From Spirosoma linguale DSM 74 (GTDB lineage Bacteria > Bacteroidota > Bacteroidia > Cytophagales > Spirosomataceae), in NCBI GenBank assembly GCA_000024525.1, contig CP001769.1, positions 2,714,001 through 2,778,000 of the forward strand: a stretch of DNA of 64,000 bases. Direction: 5' to 3'. Numbering within the stretch: position 1 is the first letter of the stretch; each line of letters begins with the position of its first letter. Shown one piece after another: positions 8,350-17,271 of the stretch. Below the pieces are notes generated by a model that was not told the origin of the DNA, ran no database searches, and worked only from the letters and a program-made list of their open reading frames with translations. The position numbers and the translations under genes were made by a program.

Positions 8350-9669
8350 ATGAAAAATACCCCCCGTACACTAACTGCCTGGACATACTATGACTGGGCC
8401 AACTCGGTTCATTCGCTGGTAATTGTATCGAGTATCTTCCCGGTTTATTTTTCGGCTACTGCCCTTAACGAAACCGGCGGTCCGATTATCAGCTTTCTGG
8501 GATTTTCACTCAAGAACTCGGTACTCTTTTCCTACACCATTTCGGCGGCTTTTCTGTTTACCGCCCTGCTCTCTCCCATCTGCTCGGCCATTGCCGATTA
8601 TAGCGGCCACAAAAAAGCCTTCATGAAGTTCTTCTGCTATCTCGGGGCCATCAGTTGCAGTCTGCTTTATTTTTTCACCCGGGAAACCACCACCTTTTCG
8701 GTGATCTGTTTCTGGCTGAGCCTTATTGGCTGGAGCGGGAGCATTGTCTTTTACAACTCCTACCTGCCCGACATTGCGACCGAAGACCAGTACGACCGGG
8801 TGAGCGCCCGTGGCTTTTCTATGGGGTACATTGGCAGTGTGCTGCTCATGATCATCAACCTGGTCGTCATTCTGAAACGGGAGTGGTTCGGCAACATTTC
8901 CGAAGCGTTGGCCTCCCGTATCGCCTTCCTGACCGTGGGCCTGTGGTGGGTCGGCTTTGCCCAGATTCCGTTCAGCCGATTGCCGGAAGGCGTCAAAAAA
9001 GTGACGCCCCAAACTCAAAAAAGCAACTATTTACTAAACGGCTTTAAGGAGTTGCAGCAGGTGTGGGCCGACTTACAGCAGCGTCCGCTGGCCAAGCGAT
9101 TTCTGGTTTCCTTTTTTGTGTATAACATGGCGGTGCAAACGGTCATGTACGTGGCCACCATATTTGGCAGCGATGAGCTGAAACTACCGGGACAAAGTCT
9201 GATCATTACGGTGTTGCTGATTCAACTGGTCGCTATTCCGGGCGCTTTTGGTTTTTCCCGACTTTCCGAATGGCTCGGCAACACCTATGCGCTCATGGTG
9301 GCGGTTGTCATCTGGATCGGCATCTGTGCGGGTGCATATTATGTGCAAACGCAATCGCAGTTTTTTATGCTGGCGGCCATTGTCGGGCTGGTTATGGGCG
9401 GTATTCAGTCGCTCTCGCGGTCCACGTACTCCAAACTCATTCCGGCTACTACCGACACCGCGTCCTTTTTCAGCTTTTACGACGTAACTGAGAAGCTGTC
9501 CATCGTATTGGGCACGCTCGTTTACGGACTTATCGAACAAATTACGGGGAGTATGCGCAATTCGGTACTCGCTCTGTTAGTGCTGTTTGTGATTGGTTTC
9601 CTGCTTTTATGGCGAATTCCTTCACAAAAAGTTTACCATACCCATTTGGAGAACGCAGAAGTTTTGTAA
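8350..9669 (+). CDS. MFS transporter, UMF1/Atg22-like family
   Basis: The 439-residue protein is strongly hydrophobic with about 12 membrane segments. It opens with TAWTYYDWANSVHSLVI, the signature of the UMF1 (Atg22-like) group of major facilitators. Further conserved elements are YNSYLPDIA, GFSMGYIGSVLLMIINL and GGIQSLSRSTYSKLIP. Eukaryotic Atg22 exports amino acids from the vacuole; the substrate of the bacterial proteins is unknown. The last codons overlap the promoter of tRNA-Val. Confidence 0.9.
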   Translation: MKNTPRTLTAWTYYDWANSVHSLVIVSSIFPVYFSATALNETGGPIISFLGFSLKNSVLFSYTISAAFLFTALLSPICSAIADYSGHKKAFMKFFCYLGAISCSLLYFFTRETTTFSVICFWLSLIGWSGSIVFYNSYLPDIATEDQYDRVSARGFSMGYIGSVLLMIINLVVILKREWFGNISEALASRIAFLTVGLWWVGFAQIPFSRLPEGVKKVTPQTQKSNYLLNGFKELQQVWADLQQRPLAKRFLVSFFVYNMAVQTVMYVATIFGSDELKLPGQSLIITVLLIQLVAIPGAFGFSRLSEWLGNTYALMVAVVIWIGICAGAYYVQTQSQFFMLAAIVGLVMGGIQSLSRSTYSKLIPATTDTASFFSFYDVTEKLSIVLGTLVYGLIEQITGSMRNSVLALLVLFVIGFLLLWRIPSQKVYHTHLENAEVL

Positions 9670-9674
9670 GTTTG
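9645..9674 (+). promoter_or_regulatory. Promoter of tRNA-Val (TTTG-N18-TAAGTTTG)
   Basis: TTTG at 9645-9648 and TAAGTTTG at 9667-9674 match the Bacteroidota primary sigma consensus (TTTG, about 19 bases, TAnnTTTG). The box overlaps the stop codon of the transporter gene and lies 35 bases upstream of tRNA-Val. Confidence 0.75.
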
Positions 9675-9709
9675 TGGCCCGATCAGCAATCAGTGATCGG
9701 GCACGACAA

Positions 9710-9784
9710 AGGAGGTTAGCTCAGTTGGTTCAGAGCGCTGCTTTGACAGAGCAGAGGTCAGCGGTTCGAGCCCGCTACTTCCTA
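9710..9784 (+). tRNA. tRNA-Val (GAC)
   Basis: The cloverleaf is complete. The acceptor stem AGGAGGT pairs with ACTTCCT with one G-U, the anticodon stem CTGCT/AGCAG encloses the loop TTGACAG with anticodon GAC, and the T arm reads GCGGTTCGAGCCCGC. The 3' CCA is not encoded. A hairpin terminator follows after 12 bases. Confidence 0.95.
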
Positions 9785-9796
9785 CACCGATTACGA

Positions 9797-9830
9797 AACC
9801 TCGAAAACGCCCCGTTTTCGAGGTTTTTTT
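9797..9830 (+). terminator. Intrinsic terminator after tRNA-Val
   Basis: AACCTCGAAAACG pairs with CGTTTTCGAGGTT around a short loop, followed by a run of T. Confidence 0.9.
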
Positions 9831-9964
9831 ATGCCGCTCCGCCACCCCTTTTCTCCATCAATTTGCTTGTTCATCACCCTGCGTATACTCCGTTTTTAGC
9901 CAGACCATAAATGGCCTCCATTGGTCAAACATAAACGATTCTATATATTTACCGGTCAAATACT

Positions 9965-10162
9965 CTACATATACTGTATATGTAATTTGATTGGTGGGAA
10001 TAATTGAATAATCTGACAGTGTATAACTGCCACGAACAAAGCCTCCGCCACAAAAGCCATAACCTGATTATGTCGTATCGGTTTGGCTCGGTTACTCACA
10101 CGACCTGCTTTATCCTCTTCCCGCTGAATCTGAGCCTGTTTATGACCGGTCGCAGACTCGTG
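9965..10162 (-). pseudogene. Possible decayed coding scrap (no usable start)
   Basis: One frame on the minus strand is open for 65 codons between two stops and reads like protein (GHKQAQIQREEDKAGRVSNR and MAFVAEALFVAV). It has no start near its beginning; the first Met is internal. I do not recognise the family. It may be a remnant of a transferred gene, or chance. Confidence 0.25.
9966..9984. promoter_or_regulatory. Perfect 9+1+9 palindrome, operator-like
   Basis: TACATATAC-T-GTATATGTA is a perfect dyad in the AT-rich spacer upstream of the beta-helix gene. Such dyads often bind dimeric regulators, but no regulator is encoded nearby and the palindrome is about 270 bases from the next start. 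Confidence 0.35.
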
Positions 10163-10257
10163 CTATCCTTTTCGAGGTGTTGACCACGACGTATGCGGTC
10201 AGCTACTTTTTCAGTGAACACAATCAATACAATACCCTTTCTCTCCGCAGCATAACC

Positions 10258-12345
10258 ATGAAAAAAAATCCACTCCTATTCCTTCTTCTTATAGTATCCA
10301 CTTTTTGCCGGGCGCAGGAGATACGAGGCTTAGTCCGGATTGTTGACGGAGGTACTTCCCAACCGGCGTCACTTAGTATTGTGGGGGCCGATTCACTTGG
10401 GGAAGGAACGACTAAACCCTACCGTATCATCCTGACTTCGCCAACCGGCACTACAGCTGATGTGTCTGAAACGGCCCGTTTCTCCGCCAGCCGGGGTAGT
10501 GCATCCGGCCTGACTATTACTCCGGGCAAACCGATCAATTTGACCAACGCCAGCAATACCGTTCGGGGCGATGACCGCATTACTACCCTCCGGGCAACGT
10601 ACCAAACCCTTAGTACCAGCCGGGAAATCGTGCTGACCGACGCCACCACCGGCTACGTAGCGGTGGCTCCGCGCCTGGTGAATGCGGCCGATATAAACCG
10701 ATGGCCACAAATGAAAACGGGCGACCTGATTGTTGAAGGGGCCACATTCGTTGTTGCCAATCAGGGCGATTACTCAATCCAGATTCGATCAAGTCAGACT
10801 AATGTACCCACCTTACAGCCAGGCGCTACGGTATGGGTTAAGGGAGCCCGATACATCAATTTTACCTTACAGCTCAACCAGTCGCGGGTACCGGTCGGCC
10901 AGCCGCCCATTCAGGTAAGAAACTACGATGGGCAGGTAGAAATACAAAATACATTGACCCTGCTGGGGGCGCAGGGAGCAAAGATTTCGGGGAAGTACGA
11001 AGCGACTACGGGCGTTGGTGATTCGGATTACCAGGGACATGGCAAGGGAAGTTATGCCTTTACCACCGGCCGGTATGGCTGGCTGCTCAACAATAAGTAC
11101 CTCGACAAAACAAGACCTGCCCTGACGATGGATGGGGGCGTGCGCGATATTGAATGGGAGTTTATGGAAGTCAAGGGGGGTTACTTCACGGCTATGCTGT
11201 TCAATGCCCGGAATTACGACATGAACATACCGACATCAACAACCTACCTCCCTTTCGAGAATATCAACATCCACGACTTCTACATTCACGATCTGGACGG
11301 GGAAGGCATTTACCTGGGGTCGACCGAATTAAACCTGAAAGCCCATTTCAAGGGCGGCAGCTTTTACAATTCACGGGTTTTACGCGTTGGCAATGAAGGG
11401 CTTCAGTTTGGCCAGTTGAATTCCGGCATGCGCGTGTTCAATAATGTTGTCCATAGCAATTTCAACTGGCGGGACCCTTTCCAGAGATATCAGGACAATT
11501 CGCTTCAGCTTGCCTTGTTCGAAGGCGTGCGGGTGTATAATAATCTTTTTCTGAGCGGAGGAGAAAAGCAGTTTACAGTCCTCGCCAGGGGCGACACGGC
11601 AATTAACAGCGTCGCCAGCCGTACCGATACACTGCTCATCCGCAACAATGCCTTCCTGTACAACCGGGGATGGTACGAAGGTTTTTTGAGTACCCTGGGA
11701 GTGGCTGGTGTCCGAAACCCGATTAAAAACCTGACGCTGGCCATCGACCGGAATCTCTTCGGTAAAAATACATACGCCTATAACCAGGTCTACACCAACG
11801 TACCTGAACAGAACTACCTGTTCCTCTTCGATTTACTGGGTACCGATACCGACATACGGGTCACCAACAATGTTTATGATGGCAGCAGCAAGGCCCGGAC
11901 AAGGTGGGTGCTGAACTCAGGCCCCACCCCCATTTTTGAATCGGCAAATAGTCTGAACGGTTTCGTTCCCCATCCCGCCTTTGAAAATTACATGGGGCTT
12001 CCCCCCGACTATCAGTACTCCCGAATCGAGAAATGGGCCGGGGTCGTTGGCAGTGAAAGCGGATTTACGGCATCCGGTACCCTTAAAGGTACACTCATCA
12101 CCGTACCCATTGGTGATATCCGCTTTCGGAATGGCATCGGCTATGAATCGAAAGCAGCCAATAATACTAACATTGAGCCAACCGTAGCGCCAGATTGGCA
12201 AAACTACTGGAATGTCCTTTATTGGGATCGACGGACGGGCGAGCTGATCCGTAACCCAACGAACCTGTCCAACCTGTCCACAACGCCACCAGACAATACC
12301 AGGCTGCTTAACTTTTATAAAGATCGGGGTATTGGTGTTTACTAA
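10258..12345 (+). CDS. Secreted right-handed beta-helix protein
   Basis: Translation from ATG 10258 gives about 695 residues with a clean signal peptide (MKKNPLLFLLLIVSTFCRAQ); an upstream in-frame ATG at 10177 would bury it. After a Ser/Thr-rich N-terminal part, the middle (about residues 330-560) shows the short irregular repeats of parallel beta-helices, for example MRVFNNVVHSN, VRVYNNLFLSGG and LLIRNNAFLYNRGW. Such folds are found in polysaccharide lyases and adhesins. No lyase catalytic set is evident and there is no T9SS sorting domain. The 3' end overlaps a small convergent frame by 38 bases. Confidence 0.75.
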   Translation: MKKNPLLFLLLIVSTFCRAQEIRGLVRIVDGGTSQPASLSIVGADSLGEGTTKPYRIILTSPTGTTADVSETARFSASRGSASGLTITPGKPINLTNASNTVRGDDRITTLRATYQTLSTSREIVLTDATTGYVAVAPRLVNAADINRWPQMKTGDLIVEGATFVVANQGDYSIQIRSSQTNVPTLQPGATVWVKGARYINFTLQLNQSRVPVGQPPIQVRNYDGQVEIQNTLTLLGAQGAKISGKYEATTGVGDSDYQGHGKGSYAFTTGRYGWLLNNKYLDKTRPALTMDGGVRDIEWEFMEVKGGYFTAMLFNARNYDMNIPTSTTYLPFENINIHDFYIHDLDGEGIYLGSTELNLKAHFKGGSFYNSRVLRVGNEGLQFGQLNSGMRVFNNVVHSNFNWRDPFQRYQDNSLQLALFEGVRVYNNLFLSGGEKQFTVLARGDTAINSVASRTDTLLIRNNAFLYNRGWYEGFLSTLGVAGVRNPIKNLTLAIDRNLFGKNTYAYNQVYTNVPEQNYLFLFDLLGTDTDIRVTNNVYDGSSKARTRWVLNSGPTPIFESANSLNGFVPHPAFENYMGLPPDYQYSRIEKWAGVVGSESGFTASGTLKGTLITVPIGDIRFRNGIGYESKAANNTNIEPTVAPDWQNYWNVLYWDRRTGELIRNPTNLSNLSTTPPDNTRLLNFYKDRGIGVY

Positions 12346-12598
12346 GTTGGCGTATTCCCTCCTGGGTAAGGTTACTATCCCCAACGAGTCTGGTCAGGCG
12401 GTTATAGGCATCTTTCCGATTCTCGACGGACGAATCGTCAAAGCGTTTGTAGGTTGCCCAGTCGACATAAGCGGTGTTTTGATCAACATCGAGAATGCCC
12501 CCTCCATCAATGGCCTTCCCATCGAGTTCAGGTACGTAAAGGACAGTAAGCGTAATAGCGGCTTCGCCTTTGGGATAAAATGTCCAGGAGAGTTTCAT
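12308..12598 (-). CDS. Small hypothetical protein (96 aa)
   Basis: The frame encodes 96 residues with normal amino-acid composition (WTFYPKGEAAITLTVLYVPE near the start, DAYNRLTRLVGDSNLTQEG later). It converges on the beta-helix gene and overlaps its last 38 bases. The opposite strand also has a 94-codon frame, but the minus frame has the more protein-like composition. I do not recognise the family. The gene could belong to an acquired segment together with its neighbour. Confidence 0.5.
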   Translation of the reverse strand: MKLSWTFYPKGEAAITLTVLYVPELDGKAIDGGGILDVDQNTAYVDWATYKRFDDSSVENRKDAYNRLTRLVGDSNLTQEGIRQLSKHQYPDLYKS

Positions 12599-12725
12599 CG
12601 TTTGCTCTTAAGTTAAGACCAGGTAACCGGGCTACCATTTTATTTATAAAATAAAACTTCCTTAGTCTACCACCGTTAACTTAAGTAAGTTCTAGTTTTA
12701 CGTTTTTCTGTTACCAGTAGTTCAC

Positions 12726-15215
12726 TTGAAACCCTTTACAACACACGATTTCCAACAGGCGAAAGCGAATCATTTACTGTTTAAACGTCAGTTGTCGGCT
12801 AGCTTATACAACGAAACAGCTGACCAAGACATTCGCATCCTGTCTCAATATGCCTGTACCCTTGGTCAATGGCTCTATAATCATGCCTTAATTGACCACG
12901 AAGAAATTGATGAAGTGTATGAATTGGAACAGGTTCACGCTTTAATACATACCCATAGCCGGGCGCTGCTGAAGACGTACAATACAGGGCATGTTGAGGA
13001 AGCCCGTCGGGGCCTTCCAGCGCTGGAGCAGGCAACGGATCGACTCGTGGAATTGCTCGATACACTCGAAAGAAAGCTTCTTCCCAATACCCCGCCAGCT
13101 CTGAATCAGACAACTATGCCGGGACCGGAGATACTGCAGGACTTTTTTGTGCACTCACCGGTAATCCACTGCATCCTCACCGGCCCCACGCATATTTACT
13201 CGTTTGCCAACCCGGCCCATGACACGTTGGTTGGGGGACGAAAGGTATTGGGAAAGCCTATTCGGGACGTGTTGCCCGAACTGGCTGATCAGGGGTTTTT
13301 CGAGTTGCTCGATGAGGTGTACACGCAATCGAAACCCTATGTGGGCAGAGAAATGTCGATTATGCTGGCTAACGGCCACGGCATAAACCGGCAGGCATAC
13401 CTAAACTTTATTTACCAGCCCATAAAAAACGCACTCGGCCAAACAGAAGGCATACTGGCTTATGGAACTGACGTCACGGAGCAAGTGGCCGCGCGAAAAA
13501 AAGTGGAAGAAAGTGAGGCCCGTTTCCGGGCGATCATTGAAGAGGCTCCTGTGGCTACCTGTCTTTTTGTAGGCCCCGACATGCGCGTTGATGTAGCCAA
13601 CGATTTAATGCTTCGCTACTGGGGTAAAGGCCGGTCTGTGTTGGGTCAACCCCTCATAAAAGGAGTTCCCGAACTCGTGGGCCAGCCCTTTCCGGACATT
13701 CTCGACACGGTATTCACAACAGGAAAAACCTACGAAGCCAAAGCTGCCCCGGTGGAACTCAGGCTGGATGGTGTTTTGGGCACATACTATTTTGACTTTA
13801 CCTACAAGCCACTTTTCAATGAACAGGGGCAGGTATACGCCATTATTGACACGGCCGTTGATGTTACCAATCAGGTGTTGGCGCAGCAGCAGCAGTTGCA
13901 GTTAGCCGCTATTGTGGAGAAGGTACCCATCTACGTCACGATTACCAGCCTGGATGGCAATATTCAATACATCAACCCTTTCGGTCAGCAATTGCTGGGC
14001 CTTACCCCCGACGAAGTACGCACGAAGCACCTCCGTGACTTTTTTGTCGAAGAGGATATGACTATTCTGGGGAACGAGGCCTTACCGGCTTTACTGACCA
14101 GTCATCACTGGGAAGGCAAACTGCACATGCGCCACTTTCAAACCGGCGAATTAATCCCTTTTGATACAACCTCGCTGGCGCTCACCGATCCAACTACGGG
14201 TAATCTTGAGGCACTGGTTGCCGTTAACCGCGACCTGCGCCCCGAGCTTTTGTCACTGGCGCAGCAGGATCAGATCATGCAGGAACTTAGAGCCAGTGAA
14301 GAACGCTACCGGCGTTTGTCCGCTCAACTGGAAGAGCAGGTAAACGAGCGCACGGCAGAACTGGCCGCTATTAATGAAGAGCTTGCCGCTACCAACGAAG
14401 AACTGGCCGTCACCAACGAAGAGTTAGCCTCTGCCAACGAGGAGTTTGCCGTTACGAACGAAGAACTGGAAGAAGCCAACCAATTGTTTAGCCGCTCCAA
14501 CCAAAACCTCGAACGATTCGCTTACATTGCCAGTCATGACTTGCAGGAACCCCTCCGCAAAGTTCAGCAGTTCGGCGATTTGCTAAGCGCTCAGTACGGT
14601 TCTCAGTTGGGTGAAGGCATCATGTACCTTGAGCGTATGCAGGCAGCCGCCACCCGCATGTCGACCCTCATTCGGGACTTACTCAGCTTCTCCCGCATTT
14701 CCACCTGGCAGGACGTTACCGCCCTCGTTTCGCTAACCAACGTGGTTGAGACTGTACTCAATGATCTGGAACTGCGTATTCAGGAAACCGGGGCCATTAT
14801 ACAGGTAGAGCCTCTGCCCAACATTCAGGGCGACCGGTCGCAGTTGGAGCAGCTCTTTCAGAATTTACTGAGCAATGCGCTGAAATTCAGAAAGCCGAAC
14901 CAGCCTCCCCAGATTCATATTCACTACCAGGGCATTAGCGCTAAAGACCTTCCTCCTACAGTAAAACCAGCCCGGCAGGCACGGGCGTATTATCAGGTGC
15001 AGGTGTCGGACAATGGAATCGGCTTCGACGAAAAATACGTGGACCGGATCTTTCAGATCTTTCAGCGCCTGCACGGCAAAAGTGAATTTGCCGGGACCGG
15101 CATCGGGCTGGCTATCTGCGAGAAGGTTGTTACAAACCATGGCGGAGCAATTATTGCCAACAGCGAGCCAGGCCAGGGTGCCACGTTCAGTATCTATTTA
15201 CCCGTCCAATCTTGA
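12726..15215 (+). CDS. CZB-PAS-PAS-PAS sensor histidine kinase
   Basis: The 829-residue protein begins with TTG at 12726. That start is supported because residues 5-110 form a CZB-like zinc-binding domain: KANHLLFK gives a His, YACTLGQWLY the Cys, and VHALIHTH two more His. Three PAS domains follow at about 135-255, 265-385 and 390-505. A coiled coil built of the repeated phrase TNEELAVTNEELA then leads into HisKA with phospho-acceptor His604 (IASHDLQEPLRK) and an ATPase domain (NLLSNALKF, DNGIGFDE, GTGIGLAICEKV). There is no obvious membrane segment, so it should be cytosolic. CZB domains sense zinc or hypochlorous acid in characterised proteins. No response regulator lies next to it. Confidence 0.9.
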   Translation: MKPFTTHDFQQAKANHLLFKRQLSASLYNETADQDIRILSQYACTLGQWLYNHALIDHEEIDEVYELEQVHALIHTHSRALLKTYNTGHVEEARRGLPALEQATDRLVELLDTLERKLLPNTPPALNQTTMPGPEILQDFFVHSPVIHCILTGPTHIYSFANPAHDTLVGGRKVLGKPIRDVLPELADQGFFELLDEVYTQSKPYVGREMSIMLANGHGINRQAYLNFIYQPIKNALGQTEGILAYGTDVTEQVAARKKVEESEARFRAIIEEAPVATCLFVGPDMRVDVANDLMLRYWGKGRSVLGQPLIKGVPELVGQPFPDILDTVFTTGKTYEAKAAPVELRLDGVLGTYYFDFTYKPLFNEQGQVYAIIDTAVDVTNQVLAQQQQLQLAAIVEKVPIYVTITSLDGNIQYINPFGQQLLGLTPDEVRTKHLRDFFVEEDMTILGNEALPALLTSHHWEGKLHMRHFQTGELIPFDTTSLALTDPTTGNLEALVAVNRDLRPELLSLAQQDQIMQELRASEERYRRLSAQLEEQVNERTAELAAINEELAATNEELAVTNEELASANEEFAVTNEELEEANQLFSRSNQNLERFAYIASHDLQEPLRKVQQFGDLLSAQYGSQLGEGIMYLERMQAAATRMSTLIRDLLSFSRISTWQDVTALVSLTNVVETVLNDLELRIQETGAIIQVEPLPNIQGDRSQLEQLFQNLLSNALKFRKPNQPPQIHIHYQGISAKDLPPTVKPARQARAYYQVQVSDNGIGFDEKYVDRIFQIFQRLHGKSEFAGTGIGLAICEKVVTNHGGAIIANSEPGQGATFSIYLPVQS

Positions 15216-15224
15216 CCTATTTTC

Positions 15225-15316
15225 CTGGCATGAGGGTAATACAAAACATGAATTACCCTCATGCCAGTTCAGACAGCCTAAACGAAGCGGGACTGTTTCG
15301 TTTGGGCTGTCTGAAC
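15225..15316 (+). terminator. Two consecutive strong hairpins after the kinase gene
   Basis: Hairpin one pairs CTGGCATGAGGGTAAT (15225-15240) with its exact complement at 15252-15267. Hairpin two pairs 15267-15286 with 15297-15316 with a G-U pair. They share a boundary base. No long T-run follows, but the position just after the stop suggests transcript termination or 3'-end protection. Confidence 0.65.
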
Positions 15317-15391
15317 CGCACTTTGTGTGCCGACAAAAATCGTGTACCTTGGGTAATTCTAGTCGCCACCCATTGTAAACGCCCTTCCCCT

Positions 15392-17194
15392 ATGCCTGTG
15401 CGATTTAAGTACGCACGTCTGCTGATTGTATTTATGCTGATCCAGGCAGGCGAATCCTTCGGTCAATCCAACTGGCTTCCTCCCTCTCTGGAGAACGCCC
15501 CCGACTCAGCCAGGGTCTGGACACTTGGGCAAATCGGCGATTCGCTGGTCAACGCAGGGCAGTTGAAAAGTGCCCGGCAGGCGTATCAGCAGGGGTTATT
15601 TTTAGCCCAGCGGATGGGTACACCCAGATCGATTGGGCTGGCCTATCGGGGAATGGGGTACTGGTACGAGCACGTGAGCGATTACACGCAGGCCATAGCT
15701 TACTATCAACAGGCCTTAACAGAGTTCAAAAAGGCAAATGACGTTCGTAATACGGCCAGCACCCTGTATTTCATCAGCTTTAGCTACGATCAGCTTCATA
15801 ACGACAAACAAGCATTTCACTACGCAGAACTGGGCATGAAACTGGCCCGCCAGGCTGAGATGAACGAGGTGCTGGTGCAGTTCTATGAGCAAATGGCTCA
15901 TTTGTTGGGTCATGGCAAAGACGAAAAACAGGCAGATGCCTACATGCAGAAAGTATTGGCTTACTATAAAGACAAAGGCGATTCGTCAACGTATTATACG
16001 GCCCTGTTCAACTCGGCGTTGATGGACAAAAACCGGAAGCTTTACACCCTGGCAGAAGACAAGTTCCGCCGGGGGGAGCAGTTTGCCACCCGGCAGAAAG
16101 ATGCCTATTTCCTTGGGTTTATCTGGGCGAGTTTGCCCTACGCGCTCATTCCGCAAAACAAACTCGATGAAGCCGAAAAATACTGTCGGCAGGCCCTCCG
16201 GTGGGTTCAGGAAACGGGAACGAATAAATACAGTATGCTCGCCGACATCAACGACCACCTGAGCCACATTGCCGAGAAACGGGGCGATTACCGGCAGGCG
16301 TTGTTCTACTACAAGCAGCAGGTAATCAACCGGGACAGTATTGTTAATGAAACCAAAAACCGCCAGCTGGCAGAACTGGAAACCCGTTACCAGACACAGC
16401 AAAAAGAGGTGGAAATCAACCAGCTTCAGGAGACCAATGCCGTGCAGGAACGCCAGATATTGGCAGGTATTGCCGGTCTGATTGTGCTTACCCTGCTGCT
16501 GGCTACCCTATACTGGCTCTACCGGCGCGTCCAGCACAGTAGGTTACACATCCAGCAGCAGTCCGATCAGATGGCCCTGCTGATGAAAGAGCTACACCAC
16601 CGGGTCAAGAATAACCTCGCCATCGTTTCCAGCCTGCTCAAACTCCAGTCGAATCGGCTAAGCGACGAGAAAGCGGTGCAGGCCGTTCGGGAAGGGCAAC
16701 AGCGGGTAGAAGCCATGTCCCTCATTCACCAGCGTTTGTACCAGACCGAACAGGTCACAACGGTCGATATGCGCGAGTACCTAACCGATCTGTCGGCCAG
16801 CCTGATGCGGGCCTACGGCCACGAAGCCGATCAATTCGACCTACAGCTGACGGTCGAGCAGCCCAAACTGGACGTAGATGTGGCCATGCCTCTCGGCCTG
16901 ATTGTCAACGAATTAGCAACCAATGCTTTTAAGTATGCCTACAACGGCAAACACAGGCCCTTTCTGCGGATAGCCTTACTGAATCAGGAAACAGAATCCG
17001 GGATTACCCTTGAAGTGCAGGACAACGGGCCGGGCGTTGATGTAGCCGCGTGGCAACTGACCTCCGGCCCCTCCTCGTTTGGAAAACGCCTGATTGCTTC
17101 CCTCAGCGAACAGCTGGAGGGCGAGTTTAAATTTCACCGGCAGGACGGCACCCTGTTCCGGCTGTATGTGCCCGAAGTTCGCCTTCAGGCTTGA
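15392..17194 (+). CDS. TPR sensor histidine kinase (HisKA_2 type)
   Basis: The start at 15392 gives a signal peptide (RLLIVFMLIQAGESFGQ); the frame runs 60 codons further upstream, but through the hairpins. The product has 600 residues. A periplasmic TPR array (about residues 40-330, for example AYRGMGYWYEHVSDYTQAIA) is followed by a short coiled coil, one membrane helix (AGIAGLIVLTLLLATLYWLY), the HisKA_2 motif KELHHRVKNNL with His402, and a HATPase domain (VNELATNAFKYAY, DNGPGVD). This architecture is common in Cytophagales. It follows the CZB-PAS kinase, but the hairpins between them suggest separate transcripts, and no partner regulator is adjacent. Confidence 0.9.
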   Translation: MPVRFKYARLLIVFMLIQAGESFGQSNWLPPSLENAPDSARVWTLGQIGDSLVNAGQLKSARQAYQQGLFLAQRMGTPRSIGLAYRGMGYWYEHVSDYTQAIAYYQQALTEFKKANDVRNTASTLYFISFSYDQLHNDKQAFHYAELGMKLARQAEMNEVLVQFYEQMAHLLGHGKDEKQADAYMQKVLAYYKDKGDSSTYYTALFNSALMDKNRKLYTLAEDKFRRGEQFATRQKDAYFLGFIWASLPYALIPQNKLDEAEKYCRQALRWVQETGTNKYSMLADINDHLSHIAEKRGDYRQALFYYKQQVINRDSIVNETKNRQLAELETRYQTQQKEVEINQLQETNAVQERQILAGIAGLIVLTLLLATLYWLYRRVQHSRLHIQQQSDQMALLMKELHHRVKNNLAIVSSLLKLQSNRLSDEKAVQAVREGQQRVEAMSLIHQRLYQTEQVTTVDMREYLTDLSASLMRAYGHEADQFDLQLTVEQPKLDVDVAMPLGLIVNELATNAFKYAYNGKHRPFLRIALLNQETESGITLEVQDNGPGVDVAAWQLTSGPSSFGKRLIASLSEQLEGEFKFHRQDGTLFRLYVPEVRLQA

Positions 17195-17271
17195 GTCAAT
17201 ATCTGTTCACGCGGTAGTAAAAGTTGCAGCTCTCCCACTTTTCGCACCGACTGTTTCGTATTTTTTTATCC

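Noticed and set aside
12332..12616. 94-codon plus-strand frame opposite the small minus-strand gene
   Set aside because: It overlaps the end of the beta-helix gene and is antisense to a frame with better composition; it looks like a shadow.
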